The position numbers and the translations under genes were made by a program. A stretch of 64,000 nt of DNA from UBA8524 sp964215915 (lineage in GTDB: Bacteria; Bacteroidota; Bacteroidia; UBA8524), in NCBI GenBank assembly GCA_964215915.1, contig CAXPEB010000026.1, positions 16,073 to 80,072 on the forward strand, written 5' to 3'. Below the pieces are notes generated by a model. The model did not search any database, was not told the origin of the DNA, and was given only the letters and a program-made list of their open reading frames with translations. Positions 25,463 to 34,183 of this stretch are shown in pieces. The stretch's first letter is position 1. Each line of letters starts with the position of its first letter.

Positions 25463-25486
25463 AAGGCCACCGCCACCGGTGACCTT
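25463..25486 (-). terminator. Possible terminator hairpin after the 25510 lipoprotein gene
   Basis: AAGGTCACCG pairs with CGGTGGCCTT (one mismatch) around a four-base loop. The downstream minus-strand sequence is only moderately T-rich, so this is tentative. Confidence 0.4.
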
Positions 25487-25509
25487 CCGCAACTGCCTTA
25501 TCAGGAGGC

Positions 25510-26160
25510 TCAGTATGTTTTACCTACAGCCTCTCCTTCGATACAATGCAGGCTGACACAGCCGGCAATCGACGGATACGTGATAACGGCAGGCAGGTAG
25601 CAATCCTGTTCGATCACATAACCCACCTTCAGAGTGGTTCCCAGCGGGTACTGGCTGATCTCGTCGGCTCCTTCGCTAACGGCATACAGCTGTCCATTGA
25701 TCTTCAGGTAGCGTCCGTGCTCCGGAAGCGCGTTCATCTGGTAGGCTACTCCAACTACCTCGGCAATATTATCGCAATTGCCAGGTTTGGTGGTAGTATT
25801 TCCGATCTCAATACAGCCAAGAATGGCTTCTTTTACGGTAACGGAAACAAAGCCGGTATGAACCACTTCTCCTTGCGAGACCTCGCAGAGACCAAATTTT
25901 ACAGGTGTTCCCGGGGGAAAGTTCTGAAACTGTCCGGTCTGATCTTTTTTGATGCTGTAGAAGATTCCGTCGTTGCCCATAATTCCGATTTCCACATCGG
26001 GAGGCGGAATGCAGCCCCAGGGGAAAGGTGACACAACTCCCACCATGGAGCAGGGTGCATTGCAGGGTGGTTTTTCACAGGGGTCTTTCTGACAGCTCTG
26101 TACGGCGAGAACAAAAATGCCTAGCATTGTTATTCCCAGTAGTGATTTGATCGTTTTCAT
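25510..26160 (-). CDS. Cys-rich lipoprotein with two related beta repeats
   Basis: This 216-residue lipoprotein has lipobox VLAVQSCQK and an immediate Cys/Pro segment (CEKPPCNAPC). Two halves look related: FPPGTPVKFGLCEVSQGEVV...ILGCIEIG and YPLGTTLKVGYVIEQDCYLP...IAGCVSLH, each a small beta domain with a matching Cys. No family is recognised. It lies 25 bp after the barrel gene of the sigma-factor operon, so it is likely under that sigma factor. Confidence 0.65.
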   Translation of the reverse strand: MKTIKSLLGITMLGIFVLAVQSCQKDPCEKPPCNAPCSMVGVVSPFPWGCIPPPDVEIGIMGNDGIFYSIKKDQTGQFQNFPPGTPVKFGLCEVSQGEVVHTGFVSVTVKEAILGCIEIGNTTTKPGNCDNIAEVVGVAYQMNALPEHGRYLKINGQLYAVSEGADEISQYPLGTTLKVGYVIEQDCYLPAVITYPSIAGCVSLHCIEGEAVGKTY

Positions 26161-26185
26161 AAATACTCGTTCGTTTTAAGGTGTA

Positions 26186-27490
26186 TTAAAAATCAGGCAG
26201 TTTCCAGATGAGACGCAAACCGTGGTAGCTGTTGCGGTAATCGAATCCCGGCATGGCATAGCGTTGAGGCACCCGGTATACGTATGCCACCGCGTATTCA
26301 TAACCCCGGTGGTTCCAGGCAATACCTGCGCTGAATTCGGGCAGCACCCGGAACCGAGGTGTAATCCGGAAATCCTTATCTGCAGGAACCAGGTTTTGGG
26401 TATTGGATCCCGGCGAAACGGTTTGTGGTTCGGCGGTTAAAGGATCGATGTAGTTCCCTTCTTCGGAAAAGTTCCAGTTGATCTGCATGCCCGCAGCTAC
26501 AAAGGGTCTGATCCGGTATCCCCAGGAATAGCTCAGCCGGAATGGGAGACTTAGCGTCTTCGCCCGATAATTCAGGTCATAGTATCCGGCATCGTTGAGA
26601 AAGGAACTGTCTACAATTAATCCGCCTTGTCCATGAGGCAGGAAAGGATCCGGTTCAATGTTGTTGTAGTTATAATGGCCATTCCAACTTTGTTCGGAAT
26701 AGCCCAGTCCGGTCTGTAGCTTCAGGTTCCCGTTGAAAAGTAGCTGCACCCCTGCTTCAACCCGCCAGGTATTGCTGCGCAGGGGGGTATTCAGAACAAG
26801 GCTGCGGTAAGCGGTATGACTTCCCGGGAGAGTCTGAAAATCGCGTACTTCCAGAAAACCTCCGGAGTATTCTGCCATAAAATAAGGGGCATACCAAAGT
26901 GGAAACGGCCAACTCGGGTTTCGTCGGTCGAAATACACTCTCCCCGGTTCTGGCGTAACCTTACGTACCGAGATAATTCCAGCGGGGATGGGGTTAATCA
27001 GCAAAGCTGCCGGTACGATTCCGGGCTCTGAGGTCTTTGTCGGAGTATCGATAAGAGAGGAAGGACGAACGGGTTTCAGCAAAACCGGCTCTGTTTCGGG
27101 AATAACCGGTGTTACCCCAGAGGTGCCAGCAGATTTTTCCATTCCCGGAGCTGCCCCGTTTTTCTTTTCTCCGTATGACTGGTTAGGCTCGGATATGGAT
27201 GGCTGGTTTGCTATCCCGGGAGCCTTTTGACCGGGGGATGCCTGTCCTGCATCCGACATGCGCGGAGAGTTGTTGTTTGTATCCTGACTCAGGTGGAAGA
27301 GGCCTATGGAGGCCGATAAGGCCAAAGCCAGGATGGAGGCTACTCCGAAGGAACGGAACAGCCAGGCACCCCGTTTCCGGCGCTTCCTGTTCTTCAGGCC
27401 CTTCCAGCCTCCCACGGGAACGGGAGAGGTATGCTCTTCCAGGCTTTTGCTTAGCCAGGTATCGAATTGTTCCCTGTTTAACTCTTCCAT
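26186..27490 (-). CDS. Membrane-anchored protein with N-terminal anti-sigma-like segment and C-terminal beta-barrel
   Basis: This 434-residue protein has a short cytoplasmic N-terminus (residues 1-41, MEELNREQFDTWLSKSLEEH plus a basic KNRKRRKR patch). One transmembrane helix follows (42-66), then a Ser/Pro/Glu-rich linker (70-190) and a beta-rich C-terminal half (QLLFNGNLKLQTGLGYSEQSW, LSLPFRLSYSWGYRIRPFVAAG, YEYAVAYVYRVPQRY) resembling a PorT-like outer-membrane barrel. It overlaps the ECF sigma factor gene by 13 bp, which supports an anti-sigma role for the N-terminus. How one chain could reach both membranes is open. Confidence 0.7.
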   Translation of the reverse strand: MEELNREQFDTWLSKSLEEHTSPVPVGGWKGLKNRKRRKRGAWLFRSFGVASILALALSASIGLFHLSQDTNNNSPRMSDAGQASPGQKAPGIANQPSISEPNQSYGEKKNGAAPGMEKSAGTSGVTPVIPETEPVLLKPVRPSSLIDTPTKTSEPGIVPAALLINPIPAGIISVRKVTPEPGRVYFDRRNPSWPFPLWYAPYFMAEYSGGFLEVRDFQTLPGSHTAYRSLVLNTPLRSNTWRVEAGVQLLFNGNLKLQTGLGYSEQSWNGHYNYNNIEPDPFLPHGQGGLIVDSSFLNDAGYYDLNYRAKTLSLPFRLSYSWGYRIRPFVAAGMQINWNFSEEGNYIDPLTAEPQTVSPGSNTQNLVPADKDFRITPRFRVLPEFSAGIAWNHRGYEYAVAYVYRVPQRYAMPGFDYRNSYHGLRLIWKLPDF

Positions 27491-28035
27491 AACTTTTTTA
27501 ATAACCGCCGGGCTTTGAACAGTTGCGTTCGCGAGCTCACCGGACTGATAGCTAATGTTTTGGCGATTTCCTCATGGCTCATCTTCTCGAACACATACAG
27601 GTTGAGCACGGTGCGGTACCCGTCGGGCAACGAGGCAATTAGGGGAAGTAGGGTCTCCGGATCGGCCAGGGGCTCATTCCATTCTTCATCGGCCAGGTCG
27701 GCCAACTCTTCCACATCCACCTTTTCCCAACGCACCCGTTTTCTCAGTTTGGAGATTGCCAGGTTCAGTACAACCCTTTTGATCCAGGGACCAAGTGGGC
27801 CCTCACCACGATAATCTCCAATCTTTTCAAAGGCCCGGATGAACCCGTCGTGAAGCAGGTCAAGTGCATCTTCCCGTGAAGAGGCATACCGTCTGCAAAG
27901 GGTCAGGATCAGCGGGCCATGTGTTCTGTAAACCGTATCCATTGCCATCTCATCACCCGCAGCACAGGCTTCAGCCAGTTCAAGGTCAGGGTGCATGTTT
28001 TCGGTGTCTTTGATATGGATATTCAGCTTACCCAT
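27478..28035 (-). CDS. ECF-type RNA polymerase sigma-70 factor
   Basis: This 185-residue sigma factor has region 2 (ALDLLHDGFIRAFEKIGDY, PWIKRVVLNLAISKLRK) and region 4 (LPDGYRTVLNLYVFEKMSHEE and AKTLAISPVSSRTQLFKARR, a helix-turn-helix). An internal ATG at residue 14 is an alternative start. It heads an operon with the membrane barrel protein and a lipoprotein. The adjacent upstream hairpin and palindromic repeats could be part of its control, though the link is positional only. Confidence 0.9.
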   Translation of the reverse strand: MGKLNIHIKDTENMHPDLELAEACAAGDEMAMDTVYRTHGPLILTLCRRYASSREDALDLLHDGFIRAFEKIGDYRGEGPLGPWIKRVVLNLAISKLRKRVRWEKVDVEELADLADEEWNEPLADPETLLPLIASLPDGYRTVLNLYVFEKMSHEEIAKTLAISPVSSRTQLFKARRLLKKLWKS

Positions 28036-28082
28036 GAGGATGGATCACTTACAAGACGTTTTTCCCCCCTGATGTTGCCTAT

Positions 28083-28106
28083 GGACTGAAAAAATATTTT
28101 CAGTCC
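28083..28106. promoter_or_regulatory. Perfect 10-bp inverted repeat upstream of the sigma factor gene
   Basis: GGACTGAAAA and TTTTCAGTCC flank a four-base AATA loop. It lies 48 bp before the sigma factor ATG and may act as an operator or a bidirectional terminator. It shares GGACT...AGTCC arms with the tandem palindromes that follow. Confidence 0.5.
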
Positions 28107-28123
28107 GATCCGGTTTGACCTGG

Positions 28124-28380
28124 ATTCCCCGGACTTCAGTCCGGGGCAAGGTTTATCCATCCATACTTCCTTTCCTGCACTTATTCCCGGGCTTAAAGCA
28201 TCCTGACCTTAGTTTCCAGCTAGGTGTGACTTATGATTCCCCGGACTTCAGTCCGGGGCAAGGTTTATCCATCCATACTTCCTTTCCTGCACTTATTCCC
28301 TGGACTTAAAGCATCCGGATCTTAATTTCCAGTTAGGTGTGACTATAATATCCCTTGACTGAAGTCGGGGCAAGCTCTTC
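28124..28380. repeat. Tandem 112-bp repeat, two full copies and a decayed third, each with a palindrome
   Basis: Copies begin at about 28124 and 28236, with a partial, diverged copy from about 28348. The two full units are nearly identical. Each opens with CCCCGGACT-tc-AGTCCGGGG, a 9-bp inverted repeat (28127-28146 and 28239-28258). The third copy has a degenerate version. There is no coding frame worth calling. The 446-bp gap between the sigma factor and gap genes holds these repeats, the 28083 hairpin and the gap promoter. Confidence 0.85.
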
Positions 28381-28436
28381 CTATGCAGCTCCTGCCCAGC
28401 TCCCCGGTTCAACTTTTTTTTCCCCTCCCTGCATCG

Positions 28437-28444
28437 TACTTTTG
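28437..28444 (+). promoter_or_regulatory. Promoter -7 box TACTTTTG ahead of gap
   Basis: An exact TAnnTTTG match lies 37 bases before the gap ATG, giving a normal-length leader, unlike most other promoters in this window. Confidence 0.5.
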
Positions 28445-28481
28445 CGGCACTTTTTAAAGTTTTCTCCACAAACCCAACAAA

Positions 28482-29477
28482 ATGAAAGTAGGAATTAACG
28501 GATTTGGCCGTATCGGCCGCCTGGTTTTCAGAGCTGCGATCGATAACCCGAAGGTTGAGATCGTCGGTATCAATGACCTGATTGATGTAGACTACATGGC
28601 CTACATGCTGAAGTATGACTCTACTCACGGGAAATTCAACGGTACGGTTGAAGTAGCCGATGGCGCGCTTATCGTGAACGGGAAAAAAATTCGCGTAACC
28701 GCAGAAAAAGACCCGGCCAACCTGCGCTGGAATGAGATCGGTGCCGATTATGTGGTGGAATCCACCGGACTTTTCCTGACCCAGGAAAAAGCACAAGCTC
28801 ACATCCAGGCCGGTGCCAAAAAGGTGATCCTCTCCGCCCCCGCCAAAGACGATACCCCAACTTTTGTGATGGGAGTGAACCAGGAGAAACTTACTGCCGA
28901 CATGAATATCGTGTCCAACGCCTCCTGTACAACAAACTGTCTGGCTCCTATTGCCAAGGTTTTGAACGATAACTTCGGTATTGCCGAAGGACTTATGACC
29001 ACCGTACACGCAGTAACCGCGACGCAAAAAACCGTTGACGGACCTTCAGCCAAAGACTGGAGAGGTGGACGTGGCGCTTACCAAAACATCATCCCTTCTT
29101 CAACCGGAGCTGCCAAAGCCGTTGGACTGGTAATTCCTGAACTGAAGGGCAAACTTACCGGAATGTCATTCCGGGTACCTACCCCGAATGTTTCCGTTGT
29201 GGACCTGACCTGCCGCCTGGAAAAAGGAGCTTCTTACGAGACCATCAAAAAAGCCATGAAAGACGCTTCCGAAGGTGCCCTTAAAGGTATCCTCGGTTAT
29301 ACCGAAGACGCGGTAGTATCCAATGATTTCCTTGGAGACGCCCGTACATCCATCTTCGATGCCGGTGCCGGTATTTCCCTGAACGACAACTTCGTGAAAG
29401 TGGTGTCCTGGTATGACAACGAATGGGGTTATTCTAACAAGCTGGTCGACCTCATGATCCACATGAGCACGCTGTAA
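28482..29477 (+). CDS. gap: Glyceraldehyde-3-phosphate dehydrogenase, type I
   Basis: This 331-residue glycolytic enzyme shows the Rossmann motif INGFGRIGRLVFR (residues 5-17), Asp32 after GIN (NAD preference), the active-site SNASCTTNCLAPI with the nucleophile at Cys149, His176 in TTVHAVTAT, and the C-terminal SWYDNEWGYSNKLVDL. It converts glyceraldehyde 3-phosphate to 1,3-bisphosphoglycerate. It is monocistronic, with a strong terminator 35 bases downstream. Confidence 0.97.
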   Translation: MKVGINGFGRIGRLVFRAAIDNPKVEIVGINDLIDVDYMAYMLKYDSTHGKFNGTVEVADGALIVNGKKIRVTAEKDPANLRWNEIGADYVVESTGLFLTQEKAQAHIQAGAKKVILSAPAKDDTPTFVMGVNQEKLTADMNIVSNASCTTNCLAPIAKVLNDNFGIAEGLMTTVHAVTATQKTVDGPSAKDWRGGRGAYQNIIPSSTGAAKAVGLVIPELKGKLTGMSFRVPTPNVSVVDLTCRLEKGASYETIKKAMKDASEGALKGILGYTEDAVVSNDFLGDARTSIFDAGAGISLNDNFVKVVSWYDNEWGYSNKLVDLMIHMSTL

Positions 29478-29510
29478 AATAGAACACAACCTATCCAAAG
29501 TTTATATATC

Positions 29511-29541
29511 AACCCCGCACGAGAATCCGTGCGGGGTTTTT
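29511..29541 (+). terminator. Rho-independent terminator after gap
   Basis: CCCCGCAC (29513-29520) pairs with GTGCGGGG (29529-29536) around an eight-base loop, then TTTTT. Confidence 0.9.
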
Positions 29542-29582
29542 GTTTGGCCCATACTCCCAGTACCGGGTAACCGATTTACCCC

Positions 29583-29590
29583 TATTTTCG
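29583..29590 (+). promoter_or_regulatory. Promoter -7-like box TATTTTCG ahead of the MFS gene
   Basis: The TAnnTTyG match ends seven bases before the ATG at 29598. Confidence 0.4.
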
Positions 29591-29597
29591 TTAATTC

Positions 29598-30764
29598 ATG
29601 AAAATCCGCCTTTCTCGTCCCATTTGGGTGCTTTCCTTCATCAGCCTGTTTACGGATGTGGCTTCGGAAATGCTGTACCCGGTGATGCCCATCTACCTGG
29701 AGAGCATCGGGTTTTCCATCGTGCTGATCGGGGTGCTGGAAGGCCTGGCGGAAGCTATCTCCGGATTGAGCAAAGGATTTTTCGGACGCTGGTCCGACCA
29801 GCGCGGTGAGCGCATTCCCTTTATCCGCTGGGGTTACGGGTTATCCGGTATCTCCCGCCCCATGCTGGCCCTGTTCAGTTACCCACTCTGGGTATTTTTT
29901 GCCCGTACCCTCGACCGGTTTGGGAAAGGACTCCGCACCGGTGCCCGTGACGCCATGCTTTCAGACCTTAGCGAAGGACATCACCGGGCTGCAGTATTCG
30001 GGTTTCACCGGGGGATGGATACCCTGGGTGCGGTGATCGGACCAGGAATGGCCCTGCTATTTCTACATTACCTCCCCGGGCATTACAAAGAGCTGTTCTA
30101 CTGGTCTATCATACCCGGAATAATTGCCGTAGCCCTCACCTACCTGCTGAAAGAAAAGAGACGCGCCCAGACGGTGAGAAGATCCGTACCCGTGTTTGCC
30201 GCATTTAAGTACTGGAAAGAAAGCGGCACACAGTACCGGAAACTTACTGGAGCCCTTCTGACCTTTGCACTTGTCAACAGCTCGGACGTCTTCCTGTTGC
30301 TTCGGCTGAAAGAATGCGGCTGGGGCGACACATCGGTTATCGCGCTGTTTATGTTCTACAATGTGTTCTATGCCATCGCCGCCTACCCTATGGGCCTGCT
30401 CGCCGACCGCTTCAGCCTTAAACGCATCTACCTCGTGGGACTGACCCTCTTTGTCGTGGTCTATACCGGAATGAGCCTGGGAAGTTCCGATCTCCTGTTT
30501 GTGTTTCTTTTTGCCGTATACGGACTTTACAGCGCAGCCACACAGGGTATTGCCAAGGCCTGGATCAGCGGCATTGCCCGTGAGGAAGACACCGCAACGG
30601 CTATCGGCACCTTTGCCGGTTTTGAAAGCATCGCAACCTTCCTGGCCAGCAGCGTGGCCGGACTGATATGGTTCAGTCTGGGATCCTCTTTCACGTTGGG
30701 ACTGAGTGCTGCGGTAAGCGTTTTAGTAGGAATCTATTTATGGAAATTCGTAACCCGCGTTTAA
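29598..30764 (+). CDS. Major facilitator superfamily transporter
   Basis: This 388-residue inner-membrane protein has about 12 hydrophobic helices. The N-terminal half has FFGRWSDQRGERIPFIRWGYGLSG, the loop 2-3 motif of MFS carriers, followed by DRFGKGLRTGARDAMLSD. The central loop carries a short KEKRRAQTVRR basic patch, and the C-terminal half has LADRFSLKRIYLVGL, the mirrored motif. The substrate is unknown. It converges on the sulfotransferase gene with a nine-base gap. Confidence 0.88.
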   Translation: MKIRLSRPIWVLSFISLFTDVASEMLYPVMPIYLESIGFSIVLIGVLEGLAEAISGLSKGFFGRWSDQRGERIPFIRWGYGLSGISRPMLALFSYPLWVFFARTLDRFGKGLRTGARDAMLSDLSEGHHRAAVFGFHRGMDTLGAVIGPGMALLFLHYLPGHYKELFYWSIIPGIIAVALTYLLKEKRRAQTVRRSVPVFAAFKYWKESGTQYRKLTGALLTFALVNSSDVFLLLRLKECGWGDTSVIALFMFYNVFYAIAAYPMGLLADRFSLKRIYLVGLTLFVVVYTGMSLGSSDLLFVFLFAVYGLYSAATQGIAKAWISGIAREEDTATAIGTFAGFESIATFLASSVAGLIWFSLGSSFTLGLSAAVSVLVGIYLWKFVTRV

Positions 30765-30773
30765 CCACGCACA

Positions 30774-31616
30774 TCAGCTACTTTTCCCAGCCAATCCCAG
30801 CTTATGAAGCAGGCGGGTCTTCAGGAAACCGTAGCGCTGCATATTCTTGGTTTTGTGCCGGAAGGATTCCAGTTCTGCTTCATTAACTCCTTCTTTTCTG
30901 CTGACTTCAAATCGGGCTTTGGCCTGTTCATACAGCTCCAGATCCCATTTTTGCAGGTCCCTTATCTTGTCAATAAGCTCCGGTGGCAGGTCCGATTGTT
31001 TTGGCCTGTTCTGCGTAACGTTGATCCTAAGGTAAACCGGATCTTGTTTCCAGTTCAGCTGTTTTGCAAGGATGAGCAGGGAGGCATCGAATTCTTCCGT
31101 TAGCAGCACCAGGTCAAAATCATCCATACGTGCCGATGCCGCACGAAACATTGCGCCGTTTCCTTCTTCATCCCTATCCCAGGCATGCGCCTCCCGGGTG
31201 ATCCAGCTGCTGTTCGCACTTAGTACCCGGGTTTGCAGGTTATCCTGGAAGTTCTGCCGGGCATAGTCCAGATAACCTTCTATGTCTTCAAGCTGCAGAA
31301 TATCCTCATGGGAAACATGGACTTCATTTCTATGGATGAAATAATATTGCGAAAGGAATTGCTCCACCGGATCCCGAAGGAAGGTAAAACGGTATGCCTC
31401 CGGGTAATACGACTCATAGAGGTAAGTAGCATGGCCATGGATTAACTTCAGCCTGTTCCGTTCCGGCTCAGACAGGTTCCTAAATTCCTCGGCCGACTTC
31501 AACGGATTGAGGTTCCGGTTGGTGGCAAACCGTCTTGAATAACGGCCAGCCAGGATACGGTTCAGACTGCTTCCGGCTGTTTTCGGGATATGTTCGAATA
31601 ATATGGTCCGGTACAA
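30774..31616 (-). CDS. Sulfotransferase family protein
   Basis: This 280-residue protein starts with TTG at 31616 (upstream frame closed by TAA). It shows the PAPS 5'-phosphosulfate loop HIPKTAGSSL (residues 9-18) and a second phosphate-binding stretch FTFLRDPVEQFLSQYYF. The HIPKTAGSS form is typical of sulfotransferase family 2, which acts on carbohydrates, suggesting surface-glycan sulfation. No PAPS synthesis genes are adjacent. The C-terminus ends in a basic helix without a membrane anchor. Confidence 0.83.
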   Translation of the reverse strand: MYRTILFEHIPKTAGSSLNRILAGRYSRRFATNRNLNPLKSAEEFRNLSEPERNRLKLIHGHATYLYESYYPEAYRFTFLRDPVEQFLSQYYFIHRNEVHVSHEDILQLEDIEGYLDYARQNFQDNLQTRVLSANSSWITREAHAWDRDEEGNGAMFRAASARMDDFDLVLLTEEFDASLLILAKQLNWKQDPVYLRINVTQNRPKQSDLPPELIDKIRDLQKWDLELYEQAKARFEVSRKEGVNEAELESFRHKTKNMQRYGFLKTRLLHKLGLAGKSS

Positions 31617-31680
31617 ATCCGTACCAAGTTAAGCATAACTAAGAGATATTAGTTCCATACCCTCCCTGCTTTCATAACAT

Positions 31681-31714
31681 AAAACAATCTCCCACCGTTT
31701 CCAGTGGGAGATTG
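31681..31714 (-). terminator. Terminator after the DNase-I-fold T9SS cargo gene
   Basis: CAATCTCCCAC (31685-31695) and GTGGGAGATTG (31704-31714) form a perfect 11-bp stem with an eight-base loop. On the minus strand it is followed by TTTTATG. Confidence 0.8.
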
Positions 31715-31745
31715 CAGAATCTTAATCACAAAGAAATACCAACGG

Positions 31746-33902
31746 TTAGCGAACTACCACCCTCACCGCCTGAGTTCCAAGGTTAGACCGGAGGAAGTAG
31801 AGACCATTACCCAGTTGTATGGCCGCCAGATCCAAAACAAGTTCTTCCTGCTTATCGGCTTCCTCTACCTTCCATTCATAAACCACTTTGCCGGAGACAT
31901 CCGTCAGGCACAGGTGCACCGGCGTTTCCACGTTGCCCTGAATCCGGATGAATAACTGGCCGTTTACCGGATTCGGGTATACGGTAATGGTAGGGGCAGA
32001 CACGGGATCCTCTTCCACGGAAGTAGCCGAACGCTGATCCTCGGTATCCCGGGTGGAAATATTCTGTCTTCCGATGGTCAGGGAAGATGACCCACCGGTA
32101 TGCACAAACTCCACAACAACCGGCAGGTGATCGGAAGCATCGTGAATGGCAGAGGCAATCGTAGACGAATACTGGGTGTACGGAGGTGTATTCAAGGCCT
32201 GGTTATAGTGTTGCCCGTCATTGCCATAGGCTTTATATGAACCGGAAACGATCTCAAAACCGCCGGTCTGGATGATGGTATTGGAAAACAGGAACATATC
32301 GAAACGATCATCCAGTCCGCCGGTAGCACCGCCGCCGAAAGAAGTAGTGCGGGGCGATTGGGTATGATGAACAGCATAGGAGGCATTGTTCCAGGTTCCG
32401 CTCAGACTCAGGAGATCGTAGAATTTACCGTTGACGTTATTGCCGTTGGCCAACAAATTCTGGTAGGCTGATTCCCCTGCACCGTAAATATTGAAATCTC
32501 CGCAAACCAGGAAGAACTTACCGGAATCCAGAGCATCGGTAACTTTCCGTAAGCTATCCACTTCAGCTGCGCGCAAGGCTTCGTTGGTACTGCCTGAGCT
32601 GGCTTTGAGATGGACCGAATAGATGATCAGCGTATCTCCGGATGCCAGGTGTATCAGCCTGAATTCATTGATATCCCTCAGGGCCGTTTCAATAGGGGTA
32701 TTACTCACAAACTGGAAACGGGAAGTTTTATAGTACAACGCGTTATCGGTATCGTACCCGTCAATAAAGGTGGCTGCACTGTAACTGCTTGTGCTGTAAT
32801 TGAGCACATTGTTCAGGAAGTTGGAAGCACCGGTTGACTGCAGCACTTCCTGGGCCACCACAATGTCCGGATCAATGTCGTTCATGATGATGCGGTAGCT
32901 GGGCTCGCGGGAAGAGCCTGTAGAACCGGGGTAATTCAGGAGGTTATAGGAAACGATGACAATCCCCGAACTATCCTCCTCGCTACTGTCGGCGGTAATA
33001 AAGGATTCTGTCGACCACCCGGAAAAACTGCTGCTACAATCTGTTCTAACGTGTGCATAGTATTGTGTGGCCGGGGTCAACCCACTTGCCTGGAACGAGG
33101 TAGAGATTGTGGCCGCTCCTGATGAAGGAGGCGTGGAAGAAGAGGTAAGCGCATACTCATAGCCGGATGCCCCCGACACCGTATTCCAGCTGATATCCGC
33201 CGCAGTGGTGGTAATGTTAGCGGCTGCCAATCCGGTAGGTGCCGAACAGGAAGAAGAGGTCGTCCCGGTGATGAGGATATCGTCCACCGAGATTTTATCA
33301 CGGGAACCGCTGGTACTTACAGACTCCCAGTAGATCCAGCGAACCTGAACCACCGACTGATTCTCTGCTCCTGCAGGAAGGGTTTCGGTCAGGGTTCCGG
33401 AAGCATGCCCATTGGCGTTACCGGCGCTGGAATAGGTAGTTGTAGTGCCCACATCGATAAAATTGCCAGAAGTTCCCACCCGGTACTGCAGGGCAATGCT
33501 GTTGTCCCTGGAGCTCTGGTTTTTGATGGTACGGCATATCCAGGACACCTCAATATCCGTCATGCCCGTAGTATTGATGGCTACCACTACCGCTCCTGCA
33601 GGATTGCTTCCCGAAGCCAGGAGCCCGAGCCCGTCCGTACCGAGGTGGTACCATCCTCCGGTAGCCAGCAGCGGGGAGCTGCCTTTATTGGGCAGATCTC
33701 CTCCATTGGCCGGAGAAAGGGTTCGGGTGGTTTGTATGCTCGACCACCGGTGCACTGCCACACCGGCCGGAAGTGTGGCGGAATTCTGACTGGTCATAGA
33801 AAACGGAAGCGATACGGCTGTTGGGTTGGTTTGCCCCAATACGACCATGCTCCAGCAGATCATAACAAGGGCCAAAAGGGAAAAGAATACGTGTTTTTTC
33901 AT
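31746..33902 (-). CDS. T9SS cargo with fibronectin III and endonuclease/exonuclease/phosphatase domains
   Basis: From ATG 33902 the protein has 718 residues. A signal peptide (MKKHVFFSLLALVMICWSM) leads to an N-terminal beta-sandwich, a fibronectin III domain (CSAPTGLAAANITTTAADIS...WSTESF), and an EEP/DNase I-like domain with QEVLQS (Glu), YSVHLKASS (His), CGDFNIYG (Asp, Asn) and DHLPVVVEF (Asp-His). The end is a T9SS type A sorting domain (TVYPNPVNGQLFIRIQG ... LGNGLYFLRS). It is probably a secreted nuclease or phosphodiesterase; the substrate is not proven. Confidence 0.85.
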   Translation of the reverse strand: MKKHVFFSLLALVMICWSMVVLGQTNPTAVSLPFSMTSQNSATLPAGVAVHRWSSIQTTRTLSPANGGDLPNKGSSPLLATGGWYHLGTDGLGLLASGSNPAGAVVVAINTTGMTDIEVSWICRTIKNQSSRDNSIALQYRVGTSGNFIDVGTTTTYSSAGNANGHASGTLTETLPAGAENQSVVQVRWIYWESVSTSGSRDKISVDDILITGTTSSSCSAPTGLAAANITTTAADISWNTVSGASGYEYALTSSSTPPSSGAATISTSFQASGLTPATQYYAHVRTDCSSSFSGWSTESFITADSSEEDSSGIVIVSYNLLNYPGSTGSSREPSYRIIMNDIDPDIVVAQEVLQSTGASNFLNNVLNYSTSSYSAATFIDGYDTDNALYYKTSRFQFVSNTPIETALRDINEFRLIHLASGDTLIIYSVHLKASSGSTNEALRAAEVDSLRKVTDALDSGKFFLVCGDFNIYGAGESAYQNLLANGNNVNGKFYDLLSLSGTWNNASYAVHHTQSPRTTSFGGGATGGLDDRFDMFLFSNTIIQTGGFEIVSGSYKAYGNDGQHYNQALNTPPYTQYSSTIASAIHDASDHLPVVVEFVHTGGSSSLTIGRQNISTRDTEDQRSATSVEEDPVSAPTITVYPNPVNGQLFIRIQGNVETPVHLCLTDVSGKVVYEWKVEEADKQEELVLDLAAIQLGNGLYFLRSNLGTQAVRVVVR

Positions 33903-34128
33903 TATGGTAGAGTTTGATTCATTCCCAGGCAAAAAGGAGAACACGGATTAATCGGTTATAAAAAACCGGAGTTAAAAAAAGAGCACTTTTTTATTCCGTA
34001 ACAAGAAAATGCCCGAAACCTATTCGCCCGAAACCCTTGTTTCAAAGCAGGATTTCCCTTCATTCCCAACTCTATTATTCCGGACGTTCTAACATTAAAT
34101 TCCGCTTAACTTCTGACAATCTAGGACA

Positions 34129-34158
34129 TAAAAAAACTGCCCCCTGAAGGGAGCAGTT
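34129..34158 (-). terminator. Terminator after the lamin-tail-like T9SS cargo gene
   Basis: On the minus strand ACTGCTCCCT and AGGGGGCAGT pair around a TC loop and run into seven T residues. Confidence 0.85.
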
Positions 34159-34183
34159 CTTAAAAATGCGATATACCCAGTAC

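Noticed and set aside
28115..28309. 64-codon frame in the 112-bp repeats
   Set aside because: It is created by the tandem repeat itself; there is no protein-like signal.
28124..28380. CRISPR-like array
   Set aside because: Only two full copies with a 112-bp period and near-identical internal sequence, so there are no distinct spacers; no cas genes are nearby.
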